Assembly: GCF_018343535.1 (NCBI RefSeq) | Contig: NZ_JAGYPF010000002.1 | Location: 1,119,919-1,183,918 of the forward strand | Direction of reading: 5' to 3' | Origin: Neobacillus rhizophilus | GTDB lineage: Bacteria; Bacillota; Bacilli; Bacillales; Cytobacillaceae | Length of the DNA: 64,000 nucleotides | Shown: positions 1 to 7,887 of the stretch, piece by piece | Numbering within the stretch: the stretch's first letter is position 1 | How the letters are laid out: each line of letters opens with the position of its first letter | Translations under genes and position numbers: made by a program | Notes under the pieces: generated by a model | The model's input: only the letters and a program-made list of their open reading frames with translations | What the model was told of the DNA's origin: nothing | Database searches by the model: none

Positions 1-180
1 AAGTTTTTAACATCCATCACTATTATTCTCGCACTGCCGACGATGGTGGCGAGTTTTTACGGGATGAACGTAGAGCTTCCATTCGAGAAAAACACCTATG
101 CATTTGCAATTCCATTGATCCTCTCGGCATGTTTAGCCTGTTTAACGGCCTATATTTTTTGGAAAAAGAAATATTTTTAA
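1..180 (+). CDS. corA: CorA-family magnesium/cobalt transporter, C-terminal fragment
   Basis: An open frame enters from the left edge and stops with TAA at 178-180, giving the last 59 residues of a membrane protein. It contains the signature YGMN (about fragment residues 20-23) that sits at the pore mouth of CorA/Mrs2 channels. Hydrophobic stretches before and after it match the two C-terminal transmembrane helices, and the tail is short and lysine-rich, as in CorA. The rest of the gene lies outside the window. A CorA-like channel is the best call; the exact metal cannot be told from this fragment. Confidence 0.85.
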   Translation, partial: KFLTSITIILALPTMVASFYGMNVELPFEKNTYAFAIPLILSACLACLTAYIFWKKKYF

Positions 181-185
181 AAGAC

Positions 186-215
186 AAAACCGCCCCTTGG
201 AAGATGGGCGGTTTT
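186..215 (+). terminator. Rho-independent terminator of the corA-like gene
   Basis: Inverted repeat AAAACCGCCC / GGGCGGTTTT with a short loop, directly after the stop codon of the CorA fragment. The 3' arm ends in TTTT. Confidence 0.8.
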
Positions 216-350
216 ATGTTGTAAGAGCTAACTGTTAATAAGACTGTAATTTTTTACTGTTAATTTTTAAAAAAATAAAAAATTTTCCCAACATGAGATG
301 GCTTGACTACCTGTTATCGGTTGTGATTTCCCCGAATAGTTTTTTTGTAT

Positions 351-365
351 CAGCGCTAAACGCTG
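351..365. promoter_or_regulatory. Palindrome in the subtilisin leader
   Basis: CAGCG-CTAAA-CGCTG is a perfect 5-bp-arm inverted repeat 27 bp before the subtilisin start codon and just upstream of its ribosome binding site (GAGGGGAG). It could be an operator or a small 5'-UTR hairpin. No regulator is assigned. Confidence 0.35.
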
Positions 366-392
366 TACATACTTTTCGAGGGGAGTTTCTGG

Positions 393-1652
393 ATGAAAAA
401 AAGACGATTATTGGGGACTGTTCTACTCAGTGCAGTCATGGGAATTTCGACGTTTGCTTCAGGTGCCTTTGGACAGCAAACAAGCAGTCAGGAGTCTTAT
501 CGGGTATTCATTCAAGGCCCGGCAGCGGAAAAGGCACAAGCCAAAGCCAATTATGGTGCCCGCTGGGATTTTGGAGTGGAGGGCTTTACGACAACAGTTA
601 ATTCCCAGCAATACCAAGCGCTTTTAAAAAATAAAAACTTAACGATTGAAAATCTTCCAGAAATTCAGCTCGCAGATAAACCGGAGGCTAAGGCAAAACC
701 GGGAGGAGGGATTGCCACGGGTCCAAGTGACAGGACGCCATGGGGAATAGAGGCAATTTATAATGATGCCACTATTTTAGCGACATCCGGCGGAAGTGGA
801 ATAAAGGTAGCGGTACTAGATACAGGGGTTATTAATCATAACGATTTGGCGGCTAATATTGAACAATGCAAGGACTTTTCGCAAAATAAGTCCCCTCTAG
901 TTGAGGGAAGCTGTAATGATGGCAACGGGCATGGAACCCATGTCGCCGGGACTATCCTCGCTAACGGGGGCAGTAATGGCACAGGGATCTATGGAGTTGC
1001 CCCAGATTCCAAGCTGTGGGCTTATAAGGTGTTAAGTGACCGCGGATCGGGGTATTCGGATGATATTGCCGGAGCCATTCGCAAGGCAGCTGATGAAGGG
1101 GTTCGTCTTGGTTCAAAGGTCATTATTTCGATGTCGCTCGGCTCAAGTACAAAGAGCACCCTTATTGAGGATGCGGTTAATTATGCATATGGCAAAGGAG
1201 TGCTTGTTGTCGCCGCCGCCGGAAATGATGGACCTGGTTCAAACACCATCGGTTACCCAGGCGCTCTTGTAAATGCGGTGGCTGTTGCTGCCTTGGAAAA
1301 TGTTCAGGAAAATGGCACCTATCGCGTCGCGGACTTCTCATCACGCGGAAATCCTGTAACAGCAGGTGATTATATCATTCAGGAACGCGATGTCGAAGTT
1401 TCTGCGCCGGGAAGAGCGATTGAATCGACGTGGAAGGATGGCGGCTATAACACGATTAGCGGAACATCAATGGCAACTCCGCATGTTTCCGGGCTTGCAG
1501 CGAAGCTATGGGCGGCAAACCCATCCTGGTCCCATACCCAGCTTCGCGCTGAACTGCAAAACCGGGCAAAATTATATGATATTAAAGGCGGCTCTGGTTC
1601 CGCAACGGGCGACGATTATGCATCAGGCTTCGGATTCCCTAGAGTAAAATAA
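393..1652 (+). CDS. Secreted subtilisin-like serine protease (S8)
   Basis: A 419-residue preproenzyme. A lysine-arginine start and hydrophobic core (about residues 1-27) form a Sec signal peptide, followed by an I9-type inhibitory propeptide to about residue 105. The mature domain carries the full triad: Asp143 in AVLDTGV, His180 in GHGTHVAG and Ser359 in SGTSMATPH. The oxyanion Asn is seen in AAAGNDGP. The length fits a classical extracellular subtilisin with no extra C-terminal domain. The ATG at 393 has GAGGGGAG upstream. The gene is followed by a GC-rich hairpin and then by a peptide-receptor-type regulator. In the NprR and PlcR systems secreted proteases are regulatory targets, so control by that neighbour is an inference. 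Confidence 0.93.
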   Translation: MKKRRLLGTVLLSAVMGISTFASGAFGQQTSSQESYRVFIQGPAAEKAQAKANYGARWDFGVEGFTTTVNSQQYQALLKNKNLTIENLPEIQLADKPEAKAKPGGGIATGPSDRTPWGIEAIYNDATILATSGGSGIKVAVLDTGVINHNDLAANIEQCKDFSQNKSPLVEGSCNDGNGHGTHVAGTILANGGSNGTGIYGVAPDSKLWAYKVLSDRGSGYSDDIAGAIRKAADEGVRLGSKVIISMSLGSSTKSTLIEDAVNYAYGKGVLVVAAAGNDGPGSNTIGYPGALVNAVAVAALENVQENGTYRVADFSSRGNPVTAGDYIIQERDVEVSAPGRAIESTWKDGGYNTISGTSMATPHVSGLAAKLWAANPSWSHTQLRAELQNRAKLYDIKGGSGSATGDDYASGFGFPRVK

Positions 1653-1659
1653 TAATAGT

Positions 1660-1681
1660 GGCGGGGGCTCAGGTCCCCGCC
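1660..1681 (+). terminator. Hairpin after the subtilisin gene
   Basis: GGCGGGG / CCCCGCC stem with an 8-nt loop just after the TAA stop. The T tract after it is poor, so termination strength is uncertain. Confidence 0.55.
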
Positions 1682-1800
1682 GCTTTGATACTGTGAAGAC
1701 CATGTTTTTTGTTATTTAATAATAGTCTGAAAAAATATATTTCAGAATGGAAATTATTGATGTAAAATAGTGTAAAAAAGAGAGGCAAGCTGGTGACATA

Positions 1801-3021
1801 ATGGAATTTGGAGCACTGATCAAATACTATCGTACCCAGAGAGGAATCACCCAGGCAGAGCTTGCTAAAGGGATATGCTCGGTTCCCCATTTAAGTAAAA
1901 TAGAGAACAACTCCAAAGAAGCAAACGAGGAGACCATCGCCCTTCTGCTTGAACGACTGGATATAAGCATGGAAGAGATGGAGGAAAATGAGGAAAAAAT
2001 AAAAATCCTTATTCGGGAATTTAGTAACAGGATTAACTTTTATTTAAAAGAAGAAATAGAGGAAACTTATCAGAAACTAAAACAGATAGAACATTTAATT
2101 CCGTTTTCTAAGTATATCCACATTTGGGGTTTATATAAATATAGGTATCTATTATTTAAGGGAAAAATGGACGAAGCCGAACACCAAAAAGATTTATTGT
2201 ATAAGCAAAAGAAAAATTTTTCCCAACATGAAGAGTATTTATTTCGTTATTATAATGCGGTATTTTTAATGTGGAAGGGTCAATATAAAAATGCTGATGA
2301 CATATTTGATACCCTTCATACTGAAAATAACTATCAGGCATCGGATGGGGAATTCCTTTATCATCGGGCTCTGGTAAAGAGTTCTCTTGAGCAGTCGGGC
2401 CATGCCATTCATTTTGGTAAACTTGCGCTGCAAATGTTTATGAATCAACATAACTTTATCCGGATTCTTCATACCCTTATGCTGTTAGGGATCAATTATA
2501 CTAACTCAAATATATATGAAGAAGCGGAAGAATGTTTCCAACATATTATCCGAAATGCCAAATTACTAAAAGAAGAACAGTTACTTCCGCAAATTTACCA
2601 TAATATGGGGCATTTGCAATTTAAAATGAAGCATCTTAATGAGTCGCTGTTCTATTATGAAAAAAGTTTGGAACTGCAGCCGAATATTAATCAGCACTAC
2701 CTCGTTACTTTATATTCCATTGGAGAAATTAATTACTTTTTAGGGGCAAAGGAAAAATCGATAGAATGCTTTCAAGAAGTAAATTCTCTTGCAAAGGATC
2801 TAGGGGTAAAGAAATTTAGACTTTTAAGCGAATATTATCTGCAGCTTATGTCTTCTCCGATAAAGGGCTATAAATACTTGGAATCAAAAGTAATACCTTT
2901 TTTAGAAGAGGAAAATGATTCCCAAGAGGACCTTACCCATTATTATAAAATGCTTGCTGATTATTATTTTGAAAAGGATATGGTTTTGGAAGCTGTCAAT
3001 TATTTAAATAAAATTACATAG
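1801..3021 (+). CDS. HTH-TPR peptide-receptor regulator (RRNPP family, NprR/AimR/PlcR-like)
   Basis: A 406-residue protein. Residues about 5-60 form an XRE-type helix-turn-helix (GITQAELAKGICSVPHLSKIE). The remaining roughly 340 residues are helical with TPR-like repeats, for example the segment around LPQIYHNMGHLQFKMKHLNESLFYYEKSL rendered in part as NMGHLQFKMKHLNESL. HTH plus TPR at this length matches NprR-type receptors (about 420 residues) better than Rap proteins, which lack the HTH. The decisive context is a 50-residue signal-peptide-bearing ORF starting 19 nt after the stop, the standard layout of a receptor and its pheromone gene. It probably binds a re-imported oligopeptide through the TPR domain and controls transcription; the neighbouring subtilisin is a possible target. 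The ATG at 1801 follows AGAGAGGCAAGCTGG. Confidence 0.85.
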   Translation: MEFGALIKYYRTQRGITQAELAKGICSVPHLSKIENNSKEANEETIALLLERLDISMEEMEENEEKIKILIREFSNRINFYLKEEIEETYQKLKQIEHLIPFSKYIHIWGLYKYRYLLFKGKMDEAEHQKDLLYKQKKNFSQHEEYLFRYYNAVFLMWKGQYKNADDIFDTLHTENNYQASDGEFLYHRALVKSSLEQSGHAIHFGKLALQMFMNQHNFIRILHTLMLLGINYTNSNIYEEAEECFQHIIRNAKLLKEEQLLPQIYHNMGHLQFKMKHLNESLFYYEKSLELQPNINQHYLVTLYSIGEINYFLGAKEKSIECFQEVNSLAKDLGVKKFRLLSEYYLQLMSSPIKGYKYLESKVIPFLEEENDSQEDLTHYYKMLADYYFEKDMVLEAVNYLNKIT

Positions 3022-3040
3022 AAAAAGAGGAGGCAAATTT

Positions 3041-3193
3041 ATGAAGAAGTTTATTATTGGATTTGTTCTATCCGTTTCGGTGTTAGGGCTCTTCACATTT
3101 TCTGACAATGGGAAAGTTCAAAAGACTAGCAATGATGTAGCAATTTCTACTTACATGTCTTCACCACCTCCAATCCAACCGCCAATCGGTTGA
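3041..3193 (+). CDS. Candidate exported signalling pro-peptide of the adjacent receptor
   Basis: A 50-codon gene. The ATG at 3041 is preceded by AGAGGAGG and the stop TGA is at 3191-3193, followed by a strong terminator. The product has a charged MKKF start, a hydrophobic core to about residue 20, a polar linker, and a proline-rich C-terminus ending SSPPPIQPPIG. This is the build of NprX, PapR and Phr pro-peptides: Sec export, extracellular trimming, then import of the C-terminal 5-8 residues by an oligopeptide permease. The mature form is not deducible; the last 6-8 residues are the obvious candidate. It lies 19 nt after the receptor and is probably cotranscribed. I do not recognise the peptide sequence itself. 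Confidence 0.75.
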   Translation: MKKFIIGFVLSVSVLGLFTFSDNGKVQKTSNDVAISTYMSSPPPIQPPIG

Positions 3194-3202
3194 TAGGAAA
3201 AT

Positions 3203-3227
3203 CCCTGATTAATCAGGGGTTTTTTTT
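3203..3227 (+). terminator. Terminator of the receptor-peptide operon
   Basis: CCCTGATT / AATCAGGG perfect stem followed by a run of eight T, 9 nt after the peptide stop codon. Confidence 0.85.
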
Positions 3228-3267
3228 GTGCATAATAAGTAATAAATTTTTTGAAGAGGTGTTTCTT

Positions 3268-3441
3268 ATGACCAATAGGAACAAAGAGCCGCAGTTTCAA
3301 AGCGGAAAGGCAGAAGACAAGTCTGTTAAAGGGCTTTACGGATTAGATCCGGAAATGAGCTTATTATCTGTGAATTTTGCCACGACAGAAAATCCCTTCC
3401 TGAATGAACACTATCAGGAAGACTCGAAAGAAAACCAATAA
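3268..3441 (+). CDS. Small hypothetical protein (57 aa)
   Basis: ATG at 3268 with GAAGAGG 8 nt upstream; stop at 3439-3441. The product is 57 residues, polar and acidic, rich in Glu, Asn and Ser, with no signal peptide, membrane segment or cysteines. An upstream in-frame ATG (3190) overlaps the peptide gene and the terminator, so the 3268 start is preferred. It lies between a terminator and another hypothetical gene. I do not recognise the family; it looks like one of the many small cytosolic Bacillus proteins of unknown role. Confidence 0.5.
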   Translation: MTNRNKEPQFQSGKAEDKSVKGLYGLDPEMSLLSVNFATTENPFLNEHYQEDSKENQ

Positions 3442-3500
3442 AAATGGTTATGCTATTCATATGTGTTTAAATTTTTGGTAGTTATTTAGGAGGTATTTTA

Positions 3501-3899
3501 ATGAAATCTTTTGTGGTAAGTTTTCATCAAGAAGATAATGTTGATACGATGCAGGTTCAAAAATTAAATCAAGAGGAATTTGAAAAAGCGACAGAAGGCG
3601 GTACAAGACATCTATTTGAACTGGACACAAACATTGGCTTGTTCATTTTTTTCGATGGAGCAGACAAAGACGGGGACATCTCCTACATGGTGCTCCAGTA
3701 TGAAGAAGACAACGAGGATCCAGTTGCCTGCTACTCCTTCCAGCTTAAGGATTTTTACGAATTTATGGCCCTCTACCTGAATGATTTTGAATTTAATGAT
3801 GAACAAGATGAAGAGGACGAAGAAGCATACGGCCCGGTTCATCATTTAGCGCATTTACTATTTCATATTGCGGGTGAAGGCAGGGATTTGGAGGTTTAA
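3501..3899 (+). CDS. Hypothetical acidic cytosolic protein (132 aa)
   Basis: ATG at 3501 preceded by AGGAGG at good spacing. A soluble 132-residue protein with alternating beta-strand-like stretches (LFELDTNIGLFIFFDGAD, ISYMVLQYEE) and a very acidic segment near residue 105 (NDEQDEEDEEAYGP). No signal peptide, membrane helix or catalytic motif is visible. It ends just before a strong terminator. Function unknown; not recognised. Confidence 0.7.
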   Translation: MKSFVVSFHQEDNVDTMQVQKLNQEEFEKATEGGTRHLFELDTNIGLFIFFDGADKDGDISYMVLQYEEDNEDPVACYSFQLKDFYEFMALYLNDFEFNDEQDEEDEEAYGPVHHLAHLLFHIAGEGRDLEV

Positions 3900-3903
3900 C
3901 ATT

Positions 3904-3934
3904 AAAAGGACGCCGATTTTTTGGCGTCCTTTTG
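3904..3934 (+). terminator. Terminator after the 132-aa hypothetical gene
   Basis: AAAAGGACGCC / GGCGTCCTTTT stem, 11 bp, starting 5 nt after the TAA stop. Confidence 0.85.
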
Positions 3935-4040
3935 ATGTTTTTGGTCTAAAACTTGTTTATTAGTCTTTGAAAAGGGTATTTTTCTTTGAAAAATTATAAA
4001 TTTTAGCACTTAAAAAAGGGAAATTTCCTTCTAAAAAATT

Positions 4041-4145
4041 TCTATTGGAGAATTTTTCGAGTCTATTGGCGAATTAAGGACTTCAATTGGCGAATTATAA
4101 GATCCTATTGGCGAATCCGACACTTCTATTGGCGAATTGAATTCT
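4041..4145. repeat. 21-bp-period repeat array 1 (5 units)
   Basis: The core TCTATTGGCGAATT recurs at 4041, 4062, 4083, 4104 and 4125, exactly 21 bp apart each time. Seven variable bases separate the cores. Variants are TCTATTGGAG (unit 1), TCAATTGG (unit 3) and CCTATTGG (unit 4); TTGG never changes. The array lies in the 385-bp gap between the 132-aa gene and the NERD gene, downstream of the latter. The remaining parts of this gap (about 3935-4040 and 4146-4284) show nothing I can name. Confidence 0.9.
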
Positions 4146-4284
4146 TACCATGGGAATGATTTAGGAAAATAAATTCTATACCTGTTTTCTCCAGTATGAT
4201 TTAGTTTTTCAGAATGAAGAAGTCTTTTCGCGGTATGAATTGATTTTAAATGTGTAAACGCACGAAATTCTTTACTAGTAATTT

Positions 4285-5118
4285 TCATATCATAAAGCAA
4301 AAATAGTCCATCAATGCATTCATATGGGCATCAGCTGAATATTTGTCGCAGCGAGGGCACCACCATTTTTGTTTTTTACGGATTAGTGGAAGATAACCGC
4401 AATAAGGGCACTGAACCCCGGTTAGTAGATCTGACCTTTGAATTCCAAACTTTTTTAATAGATACTTTGTTGGTGGTGTATTCAACTTTACCAGATATTT
4501 GCAAAGTTTTCGGAGTTCTTTCGAGGTGAGGATTGCATCGGGATACAATTTTTCGAAGAATTCAATTCTGTTGAGAAGAACATCAGCCTTACAGGTACGG
4601 GGCTTTACTTTGCGGGAATTGGGGCCAGATACGACATAAGTACAATAGGAATTACTAAAGACAATTAAATATTCAACGGGTAATGGGGGATAACCATTAT
4701 CGGTCAGCAACTTTTTAATATATTTTTGGTGCCTCTCTACTTGAGCAACCGGATAAGGATAACCCTTCTCTTTCTCATTAACGATTTGCGTAAACTGCTC
4801 ATTTTCGGTATCAATTATTAATTTCCCGGCCATATGTTTAACTGAAATAACTAAGGCGTATGCAGGAGTAATCAGAAGGGTGTCAATTTGAAGGTTAAAT
4901 TCATTATCAGGAAGATTTAAATCATGAAGTATCATGTATTTGTCTTTCGGGAGCATTCGAAAATAGAAATCGAGTGATTTTTCTCCCTGATATCCAGCTT
5001 CCCTCCTTCTAAGTTCATCCAAAATTTCTTGATACTTCATGTTACTTAGTGGCAGGCGCCGTAAAATAGCCGCCAAAATAAGAATTTTTATTGGAATTGT
5101 CCTGTCTTTTATAAGCAA
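4285..5118 (-). CDS. NERD-domain protein with C-terminal zinc ribbon
   Basis: A 277-residue protein. The central region (about residues 35-150), including GYQGEKSLDFYF, NLQIDTLLITPAYALVISVKH and a later VAQVERHQKYIKKLL, matches the nuclease-related NERD domain, a restriction-endonuclease-like fold; the D...VKH segment corresponds to its conserved core. The C-terminus has two CxxC knuckles, CPYCGY and CPRCDKY (about residues 237-261), forming a zinc ribbon. The start is TTG at 5118 with GGAGAGG 5 nt upstream. The role of NERD proteins is poorly known; DNA processing has been proposed. The gene is bracketed by two repeat arrays of the same family. Confidence 0.85.
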   Translation of the reverse strand: MLIKDRTIPIKILILAAILRRLPLSNMKYQEILDELRRREAGYQGEKSLDFYFRMLPKDKYMILHDLNLPDNEFNLQIDTLLITPAYALVISVKHMAGKLIIDTENEQFTQIVNEKEKGYPYPVAQVERHQKYIKKLLTDNGYPPLPVEYLIVFSNSYCTYVVSGPNSRKVKPRTCKADVLLNRIEFFEKLYPDAILTSKELRKLCKYLVKLNTPPTKYLLKKFGIQRSDLLTGVQCPYCGYLPLIRKKQKWWCPRCDKYSADAHMNALMDYFCFMI

Positions 5119-5249
5119 GGTAACCTCTCCTTTCTTTTTGAAAAATAAATTCGAAAAAAAGAGGGTGAATCCTGCCGAATTTTATCGAAAATTATTAAAA
5201 AATTGCGTCCGGTATTAAAAATTGAAAACCTTTAAATTGTAAGTAAATT

Positions 5250-5354
5250 TCTATTGGCGGATTTTTATGCTCTATTGGCGGATTTTGGATTTCTATTGGC
5301 GAATTAATAAGTTCAATTGGCGATTCTGGCAATTCTATTGGCGAATTAATAAAG
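5250..5354. repeat. 21-bp-period repeat array 2 (5 units)
   Basis: Cores related to TCTATTGGCGAATT start at 5250, 5271, 5292, 5313 and 5334, exactly 21 bp apart. Units 1 and 2 read GGCGGATT and unit 4 reads TCAATTGGCGATT. The orientation is the same as array 1. It fills most of the gap between the 5' end of the NERD gene and the 3' end of the DHA2 transporter. The last unit also supplies the U tract of the transporter terminator. Confidence 0.9.
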
Positions 5355-5382
5355 CACCAGACCCCAAACAGGATCCAGTGCT
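5345..5382 (-). terminator. Terminator of the DHA2 transporter
   Basis: On the minus strand an AGCACTGGATCC / GGTCTGGTGCT stem with several G-U pairs is followed by TTTATTAATT, right after the transporter stop codon. Confidence 0.6.
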
Positions 5383-5386
5383 CTAA

Positions 5387-6904
5387 TTACCCCCGTGAAC
5401 CTTCTTTATTTACCTCAACCCGAGCTTTCCCCATAAAGTATATCGTCACAGCCGCCAAAGCAATTGGAATCAACGTAAGCGTAAAGGTATAGGTAATTGA
5501 TTCCGACAGCGCATGAATGATCTTATCTAAAATAACCCCAGGAATTTTCGCACGTTCGCTTGCTTCAAAGATTTCCCGTGGATCACCCATTTTAAACCCA
5601 CCGCCGCCAGCACCTTGCATTCCCTTAAATGCCTCTTTCAAACGATCTGTAAAGACATTATTTTGAATCGTACCGTAAATCGTTACCCCCAGCGTCATTC
5701 CAAACGAGCGCAAAAACGAGTTCGTGGAATTCGCTGTACCCCGATATTGCGGTTCCAGGTTATGAAGCGAGGCAGTGGGCAGAAGGGAGAAGGAGAACCC
5801 GACGCCAAAGCCTACAAGAATCATGAAAATGGTCAGCATCAAGCGGGACGTATCCTCGGTCATGGTACCTAGGCAATACATGCCAACAGCATATGAGATT
5901 ATCGAGATGATCATTAAATTCCGATAAGACGTTTTTGTTAAAAAAATACCTCCGATAGAACTCCCGGCAACAGATCCAAGCATCATCGGTGTTAAAATCA
6001 GCCCTGCATTTTTAGCCGTTCCGCCATAAACCGCCTGCACAAAAATCGGAATAAACACTGTTAAAATAATAAACGTGCCGCCATATAAAAAGGCGAGAAT
6101 CTGCGATGCAGCAAACAACCGTCTTTTAAAAAGCCATAACGGTAAAATCGGTTCTGCAGCCTTGAATTCTGCTATAAAAAATGCAACGAAAAAGACTACA
6201 AAACTTGTAAATAAACTGATAATCGGAGCAGAATCCCAATCATATTCTTTTCCGCCCAGCTCCAACGCGAACATCAGGCTGACAACCGAAATGACCAGGG
6301 TAACCGCACCAAGCCAATCAATTTTTAGCTTTGAATGCTGTAAGGATTCATGATAATAACGAACAATTAAAATTATCGAAACGAGTCCAAGTGGGATATT
6401 AACATAGAAAATCCAATGCCAGCTGATGTAATCCGTAATATAAGCACCCAAAAGCGGGCCAAGTACGCTTGACAGGCCGAAAACCGCGCCAAGCAGGCCG
6501 GTCATCTTTCCGCGTTTCTCCGGCGGAAAAATATCAAAGACAATCGTAAAAGCGATCGGCATCAATGCGCCACCGCCAATGCCCTGAATGGCTCGAAAAA
6601 TACTTAATTGGACAATGGTTTGTGCGAATCCGCAGAGGGCCGAACCAATCAAAAACACCGTTAACCCAAACAGGAAAAAGCGTTTCCGCCCATACATATC
6701 GGAAAGTTTGCCGAATATCGGCATGCCCGCCATGACGGCTACCATGTAGGCAGAGGTGACCCAAACAAATTTATCGAGCCCGCCAAGGTCGGAAACAATC
6801 GTTCCCATCGCAGTGGCAACAATCGTGTTGTCCATCGCTGACATCAAAATGGCCAGAAGCAGACCGGCTGTCACAAGGTTAATATTGCTGTCATGTTTGA
6901 TCAT
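5387..6904 (-). CDS. DHA2-family (EmrB/QacA-like) multidrug MFS transporter
   Basis: About 505 residues with 14 predicted transmembrane helices, the size and topology of proton-driven DHA2 drug exporters. Family motifs are clear: MDNTIVATAMGTI in helix 1 (motif D1), GKLSDMYGRKRFFLFG (motif A) between helices 2 and 3, and RAIQGIGGGALMPIA (motif B). A longer frame begins at TTG 6922, but an AAGGAG Shine-Dalgarno lies inside that extension and points to ATG 6904, which gives MIKHDSNINLV. It stands alone, with its own terminator. The substrate cannot be read from sequence; no regulator gene is adjacent. Confidence 0.9.
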   Translation of the reverse strand: MIKHDSNINLVTAGLLLAILMSAMDNTIVATAMGTIVSDLGGLDKFVWVTSAYMVAVMAGMPIFGKLSDMYGRKRFFLFGLTVFLIGSALCGFAQTIVQLSIFRAIQGIGGGALMPIAFTIVFDIFPPEKRGKMTGLLGAVFGLSSVLGPLLGAYITDYISWHWIFYVNIPLGLVSIILIVRYYHESLQHSKLKIDWLGAVTLVISVVSLMFALELGGKEYDWDSAPIISLFTSFVVFFVAFFIAEFKAAEPILPLWLFKRRLFAASQILAFLYGGTFIILTVFIPIFVQAVYGGTAKNAGLILTPMMLGSVAGSSIGGIFLTKTSYRNLMIISIISYAVGMYCLGTMTEDTSRLMLTIFMILVGFGVGFSFSLLPTASLHNLEPQYRGTANSTNSFLRSFGMTLGVTIYGTIQNNVFTDRLKEAFKGMQGAGGGGFKMGDPREIFEASERAKIPGVILDKIIHALSESITYTFTLTLIPIALAAVTIYFMGKARVEVNKEGSRG

Positions 6905-7009
6905 AAAAGTCTCCTTATTCAATTTTTAAACTCATAGGCCGATGGCCCAAAAAAACTCCTCCGAAATAGTTTAACTGACAGAAGATAGAAAATAAAATTA
7001 AATTTTTAT

Positions 7010-7037
7010 AAAAAAAATCCCCTTCTGCAAGGGGATT
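7010..7037 (-). terminator. Hairpin with U tract downstream of the FAD oxidoreductase
   Basis: AATCCCCTT / AAGGGGATT stem with a CTGC loop and a run of A on the plus strand (U tract on the minus strand). It lies about 150 nt after the oxidoreductase stop, beyond the structured segment 7046-7180. Confidence 0.75.
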
Positions 7038-7045
7038 AAACTTAG

Positions 7046-7180
7046 CTAATAAGAAAGTATAAACTTTCTGTAGAAAGCTTTATATTTCTTAACGCATAAA
7101 TTCAACTACGCCTCTGTCTTCGTCCTAACGGACTCGCCAATCAGCGAGTTTTCATTTATCGTATTAGAATTACAATCAAA
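7046..7180 (-). other. Structured non-coding segment, possible decayed repeat element
   Basis: On the minus strand, shortly after the oxidoreductase stop, a perfect ACTCGC-N6-GCGAGT hairpin is followed by a segment with AGAAAGTTTATACTTTCT, an 18-bp inverted repeat. No credible gene covers it. The density of inverted repeats suggests a small structured RNA or a MITE/bcr-like intergenic repeat. I have no second copy in this window to prove that it is repetitive. Confidence 0.35.
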
Positions 7181-7186
7181 GGCAGC

Positions 7187-7750
7187 TTAAGCTTTCAAAA
7201 CATCATGGTCAACGTAACGCTCACCATTGATTTCGCTGATCACATTAATGGCAACCTTTGCGCCGTCACCAGCAGTAATAATTGTATGTACGCTGACACC
7301 AGCAGCAGTACCGGCAGCCCAAATACCGTCAATGTTTGTTTTTCCTTCGGCATTTACATCAAAAACTGTTTTGATTCTTGGTTCTGTACCTGGCTTTGTA
7401 TTTAAGCCAGCTTTTTCAGCGAGGTCAGTCAAAGCACCGGTCGCAATAATTACATGTTTTGCTTCGTAAGTGTTTTGATCTGTCTCAACTGAAAATCCAG
7501 CATCAGTTTTCGTAATGTTTGTAACGGTCGCTTGAACAATTTCTGCACCAAATTTACGAGCCTGTTCTTTTCCGGTTTCAACAAGTTCAGGGCCTGTAAT
7601 TTCTTTTACACCATAATGGTTTTCAATCCACGCCCGTTTAGTCATGCTCTTATCATTATCAACAACCAATGTTTGTTTCCCGGCTTTTGCAGTAAATAAA
7701 GCAGCACTAGCGCCAGCAGCGCCTGCACCAACGATGACTACATCAAACAT
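7187..7750 (-). CDS. Short FAD-dependent oxidoreductase (thioredoxin-reductase-like fold)
   Basis: A 187-residue protein with the dinucleotide-binding motif GAGAAGASAAL at residues 8-18, an ATG motif (VIIATGAL, about residue 105) and the C-terminal FAD motif IWAAGTAAG (about residue 148). Thioredoxin reductases are about 310 residues; here the NADPH domain with its redox CxxC is absent, so it is a single-domain flavoprotein and cannot act as a classical thioredoxin reductase. ATG at 7750 follows TTGGAGG. Monocistronic. The substrate is unknown. Confidence 0.8.
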   Translation of the reverse strand: MFDVVIVGAGAAGASAALFTAKAGKQTLVVDNDKSMTKRAWIENHYGVKEITGPELVETGKEQARKFGAEIVQATVTNITKTDAGFSVETDQNTYEAKHVIIATGALTDLAEKAGLNTKPGTEPRIKTVFDVNAEGKTNIDGIWAAGTAAGVSVHTIITAGDGAKVAINVISEINGERYVDHDVLKA

Positions 7751-7887
7751 ATCAAAACCTCCAATTATTTATTTTTTCAATAATAATGGTAGCCAATTAC
7801 AAACTAAAAGTAAAATGAACTGCTTATTTCTAAATGTTTGGAGAACGAAATAATTTCTTTCTTGACGGGGAATGGACATCTGCGGAA

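Noticed and set aside
7187..7750. Thioredoxin reductase (trxB) for the FAD protein
   Set aside because: At 187 residues it lacks the NADPH domain and the CxxC redox pair.
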